The notes below the pieces were generated by a model. That model did no database searches, was not told the DNA's origin, and saw only the letters and a list, made by a program, of their open reading frames with translations. Positions 55,237 to 64,000 of a DNA stretch of 64,000 nt are shown in pieces. The translations under genes and the position numbers were made by a program. The stretch comes from Neopestalotiopsis rosae. Lineage: Eukaryota > Ascomycota > Sordariomycetes > Amphisphaeriales > Sporocadaceae. The first letter of the stretch is position 1. Every line of letters begins with the position of its first letter. The DNA lies in contig JALGAS010000005.1 of NCBI GenBank assembly GCA_023078685.1, positions 3,782,001 to 3,846,000 of the forward strand. Direction: 5' to 3'.

Positions 55237-58200
55237 CTACCAGTCGTCATCATCCTCCTTGCTTTGCATTGCAGTCTGTCGAGCCTTCAGAGCATTGGCC
55301 AAAGCACCTGCCAAGGGAGCCTGTGGTGTCGGAGTACTGCTTCGACTACTATCGGAACCATTGGCGATACCAGAGTCTCGTGATTGCAAGGCAGCCGGCT
55401 TCTTGTTAGCAACGGGGCGCTTGGCCGGGGGTTGCGGCGGTGTAGGTTTGCCTCGTGCCGCCGCACCATTTGCTGCCGGAGGTGGAGGTGGAGCACGCGG
55501 TGCAGGCGCCGGGGCGGGAGCCTTGATTTCCTCAACGTATGCAGCGGGGACCCACGCCTGGCCTTGAGCATTCTTGGCTAACCACCAGCCTGTTTATTGA
55601 TTAGCATGGTCTCACAAGACAGGTGTATCACACGGGGCAAGCATTTTATACATACCATTGTTCTCTCTTTGCACAATCTCGACGATATCACCAGCCCTGA
55701 CAGTGAGTTCATTCTCCCTCTGACCGGCAAAATCGTAAAGAACCTTGGCTTGTGGCTTGGAGGCTTTGGCCGGCGGTGCCGCTGGAGGTGGAGGAGGCGG
55801 CACGCGCGCTGCAGACGATGTAGAACCCTGATTACGCGTGTGACTTGGGAGGACTGTTGCTGCAGGAGTTGGGACAGCACGAGGAGTTTGTGCTTGTAGG
55901 GATGCTGGACCACGCTTCGCGTTCCCTGCAGGTCGGTTGTTGGTAATACGTGATGGCCGGCCACCTGGACCACCGGGCTTAATAAGCTTGCCACGGGTAA
56001 TGGGCCGTGGAGGCACAGGTTTGCCCTTGGGGGTAGGCTTCGAAGTCGAAGACGGCGGCTCTCCAGGTTGCGTGTGAACAGTGCTACTCTTGTAGAAGTC
56101 AACTGCCGTTGGTGCGTCTTTTGCCACCTTGATGAGCTGCATCTTTCCAGGCTTCTTGGCATACTCGATAGCATCGCCGATCTTCAGCTGGAAACCACCG
56201 GGCATACCACGCTGCATTTGGGTGAAGAGTTCTGTCTTCAGAACGCAGTTCAGGAGAGGGTCTGCTTCTTGCGGAGAACCCACACCCAGGGAGAACCAGT
56301 CGTCTCGACAAGTTGAAGTACTGATGAACTTGATTGCTCCCAGAGGAACAGCGCGTTCCACTGAGATCGAGACCTGACCGTTGACGAGCGCCTGTGCAAC
56401 GATGTAGAACTTGCTGTTGGTGACAATAAAGATGCGAGGACTCGGTTTACTCGAACGACCGAATTTAGACTCAAGGACCTCGCCACGGCAAGAGAAGAGG
56501 GCCTTTTCATTGCTAGACAGCTGCACCGCATTGCGGACATGGGAGCCGGGCCCAGTAGTAGCATTCACTCCCAGATAGTCACCTAGGAAGCGCCTTGAGC
56601 CAAGCAAACTCATTCTCCGGCGTTCCTTGCGACCCTGCAACACCTTGTGACCTTGGTCGCGGAGCTGGAGATACTCAGCACCCGTTCGCTTCTTGCGGAA
56701 GAAACGTTGGATACGAGTTGCTGATTCTGCACGGTACGCCAAGTACGCTCTCCACATTCTCTGAATACGCGTGGCCATGTTGTGCCAGTATCGATCGCGC
56801 ATAGTCTCGAGCGCGAATAGCGTCTCAGGAGACTTGATGAAGGCCTTTGTGACACCAAGCTGCCACTCTTCCTTCGGGATACTCGTGTCCTTCAGAATCT
56901 GCTTCACTGCTTGTTCTTCGGTGCCATTCCACGTGTACTCTCCGGCATAGGACGTCTCTGGAGATAGCAAGAAGAATCGCTCCACGAACTTTTCAAAGGA
57001 CTGACGGTAAGCAAAACCAGCTCTTCGAATCCTCACGTTTTCCTGCAGACCAAGATACTTGATTTGATGAAGCACATTTGGCACATTGTACTCGGTGGGA
57101 GACTTGTTCTCGTTGGGCTTGATGGTTCGGATGTAGGAAGGCTGGCACTTCATGAGAGTGTCGACCAAGGCATTTGCAGAGGTCTTGATGCGATCTCCGG
57201 CAGTAGGAGGTTGTTTTCTGTTGTCTGTGTCGACTTGTGCCGGGAAGAGAGTGTGGACAAATCGGTTCTGACTCTGGCGGAAGAGAGCCTGAACTCCCTT
57301 GAGGAGCTGGTCCTTGTTCTTATCCGTAATACCTTCCACAGTATAGCTCACGTCACCAGCGTAGTGCTTGATGATGAAGCTGCCCTGTCGTGGAGTAAGA
57401 TGCTGGTGGTTCATGCCACTGATGCTTTGCATAAATGTCCTATCGCATGCGCTGGGATCTGCGTGGGCGGTCTTGGTCGCATCCTTGAGTGCCGAGAATA
57501 TACCAACGGGCCGGACCTGCTCAATCAGATCGCACACAACCTTGTTGTCGAAGTACTTGATAGGTGTCCATTGAATCTGCTCGCGTGCATACTCTTCTTG
57601 CTCTGCCTTCAGAGTCAACTGAATGAAGATTTGCTGCAGCTTCTCGTTGACATAGTTGATACAAAGTTGCTCGAAACTGTTCTTCTCGAAAATCTCAAAA
57701 CCATAAATATCGAGGATACCGATGTTGTTCGGTGTCGCCTGCTTCGCTTTCAGCGATTGGTTGATTCTCTGTACAATCCAATCGAACAGATTGTTATAGA
57801 TAGCCATGGCCAAGGCATCTCGCGTTGCATTGGCTTGAGCTGGGTTGGCTGGCGATTCGATAACTTCTCCACTTCTGGGCGTCAGAACACGAATTGTGAT
57901 GGCCTTGACCACTTGTTCTGGTGTCGCCTCCAGAAGGTATGCCAGGAAATCAACGACAGACTGGTCAGCAACCTGGGCAAAACTGTCATCACCTTCGACA
58001 AAAGTGATATTTCCTGTCCAGAGAATTGCTGCCAGCATACGGAACACCTCGTCTTGTTCAGCCTGGGAAAGACCAATAATCTTCATGGCTTCGAGCGTAT
58101 CGCGGAACTCTGCCAGGTCATCGATTCCGTCCACATCGAAACACTTGGACTTGTTGAGGAACGCATAAGTCTGCGGCTGTTGGATACCGAAGGTGGTCCT

Positions 58201-58990
58201 GTAGTTTTCCGATGCGCCCTTGGTGAATTGGTAGAAGATGTGAAAGTTGCGCTCGTTGGTAATTTGGCCAACAACTCTCGACTTTTCCAAGAGATAGTTG
58301 GTAATATCTGCTCCGACCGGCTCGCCATTGGTGTTGAAGTGAATCTGCAGGTATTTACCGAATCGCGACGAGTTGTTATTCCTCAGGGTCTTGGCGTTTC
58401 CGAACGATTCAAGCAAGGGGTTGGTAGCCAGCACCATGTCCTTGATGTGTTGAATCTCGGCGTCTCCTCCTCCAGACACGCTGGCAATGTATTGCATGAT
58501 GCGCTTCGCAGCTTCGGTTTTACCTGCTCCCGACTCGCCCGAAATGATTACGCACTGGTTCTCCTTGTATGCCTTCATGTTGTAGTAGGAAGACTCGGCA
58601 ATGGCAAAGACGTGCGGTGGCATCTCGAGACGGTTCTTTCCCTTATACGACTCCAGGACCTGGTCGGTGTATATGCCCAGATCCCGAAAGGGGTTGACTG
58701 AGACCAAGACATGGCCGATATATGTATAGATCTCCTTGCCCTCGAATCGCTTCTTAAGGTTTTCGTTGATGGCTTCGTTTGAGACTTTGCTCAGGAGGGT
58801 CAGATCGGATACACCGATTTCCTTCTTCTTTGAGGTTTCGAACGTGGCCTTCTTGGGTACTCTTGCGCCGCCGCCGGATGGTGCGCCGCCAGCCTGGTCG
58901 GCACCCTTCTTGGGTCTCCTACTGATACCCTGCAGTTAGTAGTAATGATTAGCAACCTTTCGTTTGTCGTGCGGTTCTGCAGCTCACCAT
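55237..58990 (-). CDS. myoA: Class I myosin (MyoA/Myo5), endocytic motor
   Basis: Three exons: 58990-58988 (the ATG only), 58929-55656 and 55589-55237. They give 1209 aa. The N-terminus ([15 protein letters not shown]) fits fungal myosin I. The motor holds the P-loop [13 protein letters not shown] (about 132), switch [12 protein letters not shown], switch [22 protein letters not shown] and the relay region. Two IQ-like segments ([30 protein letters not shown]) follow, then a TH1 membrane-binding region, a Pro-rich TH2 stretch, an SH3 domain spanning the last intron (ALYDF-type KVLYDFAGQ, then NNGWWLAKN), and an acidic C-terminal DDDDW that can activate Arp2/3. It works at endocytic actin patches and at growing hyphal tips. 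The initiator exon of 3 nt was deduced from ATG followed by GTGAGC and an acceptor before GGTATC. Confidence 0.93.
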
Positions 58991-59885
58991 TTTCGGTACA
59001 ATCTAGCAGCAAGTTGGCTTGCCAATTCCTCAGGACGGGGTAGCTTGTACGGGCGATGCGTGCGCACTATGATGGCGGGGTTTAGTGTTTGGTGGTGATA
59101 CCGAGCGAGGGACTGGAAACAGGAAGGAAAGGTGTAAAAATGGTCGCCAGTAAGAGCAGCAGTTGGGCGTGAAGTGTCGAGGACGAGGTCGCCACGAAGA
59201 AAATCCCGCCTTCTGATCAGCCTCTTTCGTTATAGGGTTGCCTGCGCCCAAATGTGTGTTGAGTTTGGTGTCGCTCTCAAGTAGCGCATTGAGTAATGTA
59301 ATGCCCAAGTGTAAGGCGCCAGGTACGGTACCTACTGCTGTATGGACCACTTACCCTCCAGGTATCAATCGAGGCTGTGCCACACTGATGTCAGGGAGCG
59401 TCGACTACGCTAACGAGCTTGCGCGTTCTTGGCGGCTGCTCACTGCTGCGGACGGTCGAACCGGCGTTTTGCCGATCTAGGATACTGATTCAGTTGCACC
59501 CAATGACGACGCTGTGGCCCAGGTCAATTTGTCTTGTCACTCAGCCACCTCAGATACTGACTGTGATGTTGTGGTAGAGATGGCTTCTTCTTTTCTTATT
59601 CATTCGTGGCTCTCGTAATACAAGTCGCAAAGTTGAGAACCTCGAAATGCCATATTAGCATCCTTCCGCCTCTTTCTACCACGAAATTACTGAGCCCACC
59701 ATTGCCCAACATGGATAGGGGGTGGGCCTCACTCTTATGATCTCGCTCCTCAAATATCTTACAGAGTCAGGCCGTAATGAAGCAGGATTCACGCACGCAC
59801 GCAGTCTGTGATGGTATTACCAGGAATTCAGATGCGCGGATGACCCGGGTGCATATGGGCTGGCATCATTTCAGAGAAGATGTGT
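58991..59885. other. Myosin promoter and flanking intergenic DNA
   Basis: Upstream region of the myosin gene. No gene seen; a GGTACGGTACC palindrome-like stretch lies near 59322. Confidence 0.45.
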
Positions 59886-60514
59886 CTAAACACAACGCTT
59901 ACTAAGATTGAGGCGGATCAATTTCCTGAGGATCACTCTAGCTGCGCTGTGCCTAGCAAGCAGATTACGCGAGCCAATGCCTAAGCTTATTGGGCATTCA
60001 CCGACGTCTTCATTCACACAGAAGAGGATGTCAAGACCATGCTGACCTCGATGAGAATGACAGAGCAAGCTCACGTCGAGGCGCTGACACGACTTTGCAC
60101 TGAGTATATTTTTATTTCTGCCAAACGTCGAAGCTAGCAGAAATGCATAGGCATTGTACTGGCCCCGGATATCAGTTGTCTGCCACGCGATATGTAACTT
60201 TAGATGAGAGCAGTTCCAGAATATTGCAAGCGACACGTTCACATCGTCTGACTCACCATGTTTCCCTCTTGCAATGATATACTGTCATGGTATACCGTCA
60301 GAGGGCAATTGACTGCAAGGAAATGGGATGCGCTTGAGAAAGCGGCCATCACGTGTCTAGCAGTACTGATCCCATGATAACGTGAATATATCATGAGAAA
60401 GTTCTGGCCCTTACAGTCAGCGGCTTGAGGTGAAAGATGTCTCCGCAAAAACGAGACAGCCCGACTAACATATCGCGTTATTGTAGCAAGTGAAGTAGTC
60501 GTGGCGGCCTTCAT
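59886..60514 (-). CDS. Doubtful two-exon hypothetical gene
   Basis: Two minus-strand frames (60514-60257 and 60179-59886) can be joined in phase 0 by a 77-nt intron with a GTGAGT donor and a GGCAG acceptor with a CTAAAG branch-like site, giving 183 aa. The protein is rich in Ser, His, Arg and Cys, without domain or signal peptide, much like translated non-coding DNA. It is listed only because the splice sites and phase agree. Confidence 0.15.
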
Positions 60515-60943
60515 ACTTGCGTATTGACTTGGAAGGCTACATCACAAGGCATGCTGATTGGAGAGATTGGAGAGCACCAAAGCGTACTTTGACAGCGATG
60601 CCGGGGGGAGGTCCCCCTTTCAAAGAATCTCGACGAACAATTTGCTAGTAATGACTTACAGTCAATTATCAAGTAAGTGTAGATAGCAAAATATTTCATT
60701 CGAAAAATTTAAGAGATGAGATCCAGACTTGCGATTACAATAGATTTCTACAAGAGTTGGGACGACGAAAAAAAAGATGAAGAAATTCATAGAGTCCACA
60801 ACGCAATAATAGAACGCTGGAGAAAAAGCTTAGCCTGAAACCTTAAATCCATTCCAGGCCAATTTCGACCATTTACGGCTATAAGTGGGTTGCAGTATAA
60901 TGGGAAATTGGTCCGTGTTCCATAATCAGGTCTCAGACTTGTA

Positions 60944-61423
60944 TCAAGATTCATGCACTGGCGATCCCTCAGCTTGTAGGCGAGGAGGCTCAAAAAGTTT
61001 CAAATAACGCCGATGACCAACTTCTGTGCCTGGTTTTAAACCTGGCATTCCATAGACATGAAGATAATCTTTGCCGTAATCGTCTTCGATTGCAGCACAA
61101 CTGAAGCGTTGCCGTGATGGAGGCTTTGGTTTTGTGGTGGATATTTCTGACAAGTCCCCGCACGCACCCTCACGACTCCGGTGGCCATCCGGAGTCATAT
61201 GCCTGCCTGCGAGGCGTCTGAACTCACCTTTGGCTTTGACACAACAAGATCCCGCGTGATTGGCATGTCTGACGACTGGTAAGATCCCCCTTTGGCGACG
61301 ATAGGGCACGCTTAGCCCGTCAAAAACTGCAAGTCCAAGGTAGTCCGGCCATGTATTTGCTCCTTTTCGCAAGTGCAATATGCACTGTGTAATTCGACTC
61401 ACGCCCTCGTGGGAGTCTCCCAA
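60944..61423 (-). CDS. Hypothetical 159-aa ORF, unrecognised
   Basis: A single ATG-initiated frame. The C-terminal 60 residues look protein-like (RQRFSCAAIEDDYGKDYLHV, then YGMPGLKPGTEVGHRRYLKL) with balanced charge. A GTGAGT within it (near 61228) could also be a splice donor, so a longer multi-exon gene is possible. No family was recognised and the neighbours give no hint. Confidence 0.22.
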   Translation of the reverse strand: MGDSHEGVSRITQCILHLRKGANTWPDYLGLAVFDGLSVPYRRQRGILPVVRHANHAGSCCVKAKGEFRRLAGRHMTPDGHRSREGACGDLSEISTTKPKPPSRQRFSCAAIEDDYGKDYLHVYGMPGLKPGTEVGHRRYLKLFEPPRLQAEGSPVHES

Positions 61424-64000
61424 GGGGGTGTGTATCCAGGCTGAGGGGCTCAGAGATGTGACAGCGTGTTGGCCGAGGAAAATGCTTCATCAGAAAGTCA
61501 AGTTGTCATTCATTGTAGCCGTAGAAAATGGAGGGAGGACTTGATGCTCTTATAGAATATCTATTTCATTGCCAAGACGCCGTCAATCTGGAGAAATTAA
61601 GGTTGCCATTAGAGTTAAGATGTATATAGACATTATTGTCGAATGACAGCGAGGAAAATCAGCAACCTGCAGAGAAATGGCCTGATCAAAGCAAAAAGGT
61701 CGTACGATTTTTCTCGTTCTCAAACCTCGAATGATGTCGTCTGTTGCCGAGGGCTGCGTAGAGGATGACATCGGCCCACCTTGCACTTCTGCAAAACCTT
61801 GGCCTTCCCCCAATGTACTCGGCATACTCGGATCTACGCCGGACAAGGGTCCTAAACACTTGGAACATCGTTGCCCTCCATGCATTTTGGGTTGGGTGTG
61901 TTCCCAAAGCTATGGCTCGAGGGCTTATTCATGTCCTATTAGCCCGCACGGAATGTCATCTGAAGACTGACAGCAATAAGCTGAAGGATCCAGATGGATT
62001 TGACGAACATAAGACCGGCAGATGCGCCACTCAGCAGTGTTGCCCACATAGGTATTATTTGTCAAAATGAGGCAATTTTCATAGACATTCTCAGAGTTTA
62101 GTAAATAAATATGAACCCGTACAGATATTGTGGGAGGCGGTAGTGGACGATCAAGCCACGCCAAGAAGTGCAGATACACAATGATTGTGAATCGTCTTCC
62201 AATCTACCAAACACATTCGCACCATGCCAGATACAATCACAACTGAGGTAAGAAACACATACACGTGAGGGTCTTTACGCATGCTAGTTCTGAGGGGCGT
62301 CATTGTAGGATCAATCGCCGACTTTGGTAGCTTGGTTATCTTTACATGTGTTAATGTGGCAATGTACGTGACTATGTGCTGAGTTGGTGTAACTAGATAG
62401 AACCACACTAGATGTTCTTTCGACTAGTTGAAATGTCGGACCTGCAGACAGAACCTTATCTTGAACTGCCATTAATATGCACAGGGCAGGGTCTCTATCA
62501 AGGTATATTCTACTATGTATGTGATATATGTAGAGGTGTGCTGCCGTCAAGGGATTTTAAGGGGCCCTCTATCATGTATGCACTTATTTACAGCACTAGT
62601 AGTGTAACTCTAGTTTCTCCAGCGGGAAACGGATACTCCACCCCGCCCACACCATGTGTCCCGCCCACGTTGCACTACGATAAATCGGCCCCTCCATTGG
62701 CTGGTGTTGGTGGAGCCCACGGTCTAATGCAGCGAATCCGTGACGGCCTTGAACCGCCGGGACGTTGTACCCCAAAGTGGTCACGTCCTAGCGAGACTAA
62801 AATAATCCATCGACCGCTATTGTGTTACGTATACCGTCGCCTATCAATGGCGATGCCCAGCCATCAGCCATGTTGACAGGCGCCCATTTTTATTCCTTTT
62901 TGCCGCCGAGTCCAATTGACCTACATGATAATAAAAACGTAGCTCAACCCGACTCTCTGGTTCAGTTCCAGACTTTTGAATCTTTTTGGCACTTTCCTCG
63001 CCCCTTCCGGCTCAATCCATTTCTGCAGCAACTGCAACTGCAATTGCGAGCAACCAACTCGGTTACCCCTGCCGAAACACCAAAGAGGCTCGAGGACACC
63101 CTTGTCCAAGCGCCCCCTCCAAACACCTCTCGTCTCAACCCCTTCGTCCAGCCTCAGTCTCTTTCACTGCGCTGCCATCTGAAAGACATCCATTTGGTCT
63201 GGTCTGATACTGCACCAAGTCCACTATCTGAGCCCGCCTCTCTGCATCCGTCGTGGTCGATTGAATTTGCCCCAATCCGCTATTATCTTGGTTGCTCGAA
63301 TCCACTTCAGCCTCAACCAGATCACTTACTGCCTGCATTTTTAAACTTAAGATATCTCAAGGGTGGCAGAGACCCTAGGTGATCCGCTACCATCTTCACG
63401 GCCCGTTCTCGCTTGTACACAGTAACTGTCCGATCTGGGACCATTCTCATCTATCGACACCCCATTGATGAGCAAAACACTTGGCTGGCATTGGCAATGA
63501 CTGGCTAGGAGGTTTCATGGACCGCTGACATCCGAACAATTGAATCCATTTCTCTTGCCCACAAGGGACGGTTCCTCGTGTGCCCGGATCTGAATCCACC
63601 CATCAGAGTCGGCCCCTTGTCTGCTCTGCGGCTATTGACAGCTCCTCCTGTGACGACTCGATTCCCCCAGCTGTGCCCTTCCCAAGCATTGTTTCTTAAC
63701 ACTGCCTTATACCCACCTCCCGCGTCTGCTGAGGTCTCTTCTTTTTCTCTTTCCCTCACTCCCTCGCTCGGCGCCAAGGACGTAGAAGATCCCGGCCTTC
63801 TTTTCTTCGTCTTCTACTTTATCGTTCCTTTCTTCAACTGCTGGATCAGATCGTTCTTTACTGTCGCTTCCTTTTCGCTTTCCGTGCTTTCAACTGTACA
63901 CTTTTAATTCTTCTCGTACCCGGAGATTAGTCAAGGAAAAGAAGGAGGTAGACGGAATAGGTCGACAACAGATCCAACGAACCGCCTTTATCAACTTCTC
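61424..64000. other. Gene-poor right end
   Basis: 2.6 kb without a defendable gene. From about 63600 to the end the plus strand turns strongly pyrimidine-rich, as in long 5' leaders of fungal genes, so a plus-strand gene may begin just beyond the window. A plus-strand frame at 62822-63382 (186 codons) is Pro/Leu-rich and has no domain. Confidence 0.45.

Noticed and set aside
57064..58701. 545-codon plus-strand open frame
   Set aside because: It is exactly antisense to the myosin motor domain, whose motifs are unmistakable; the frame stays open because of codon bias and encodes no known domain.
62822..63382. 186-codon plus-strand frame near the right end
   Set aside because: Pro/Leu/Gln-rich with no domain or codon bias, and interrupted by features of a leader region; more likely upstream DNA of a gene beyond the window.

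Overview
The window reads as chromosomal DNA of a filamentous ascomycete, most likely a Sordariomycete of the Hypocreales type (inference from gene content, not from a search). The signs are short 50-100 nt spliceosomal introns with GTAAGT/GTATGT donors, compact genes on both strands, fungal-only families (Scm3, Ies4, Mim2, DUF3807, Atg14), a secreted esterase with a fungal cellulose-binding module, and two class I terpene synthases. No rRNA, CRISPR array or intact transposon was seen.

Layout. 1-7 kb: a SPRY/LisH/CTLH RanBPM/Gid1-type protein and the INO80 subunit Ies4, both on the minus strand. 7-10.3 kb: gene-poor. 10.3-14 kb: a trichodiene-synthase-family terpene cyclase converging on an FAD-dependent amine/amino-acid oxidoreductase. 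14.5-18 kb: eIF2-beta (with a 15-nt first exon) and a Mim2-like mitochondrial outer-membrane protein. 18.4-21.6 kb: an LCCL-domain membrane protein converging on a Thr-rich secreted protein. 22.9-24.2 kb: a second terpene synthase of a different subfamily. 25.9-31.4 kb: a tubby-like-fold candidate, a secreted M24 peptidase, a tRNA-Gly-like element and Atg14. 32-38 kb: a conserved unknown protein, a DUF3807 protein and casein kinase 2 alpha. 38-46 kb: the CENP-A chaperone Scm3 diverging from Atg6/Vps30 (Beclin), then a monocarboxylate-type MFS transporter. 46-50.4 kb: a CBM1-linked CE2-type esterase and a second MFS transporter that carries a frameshift in an 8-A run. 51.7-59 kb: Y14/RBM8A, the DHHC palmitoyltransferase Pfa4 and class I myosin (first exon only the ATG). 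The last 5 kb hold no gene I can recognise.

How the genes work together. Most are unlinked housekeeping genes. Two groupings stand out. Atg14 and Atg6/Vps30, both subunits of the autophagy-specific PI3-kinase complex I, lie about 10.5 kb apart. Two terpene synthases lie about 11 kb apart without P450, regulator or transporter genes beside them, so each looks like an orphan or minimal terpene locus. All exon structures were worked out by eye from splice consensus and reading-frame closure; every multi-exon model given below closes in frame, except the frameshifted transporter.
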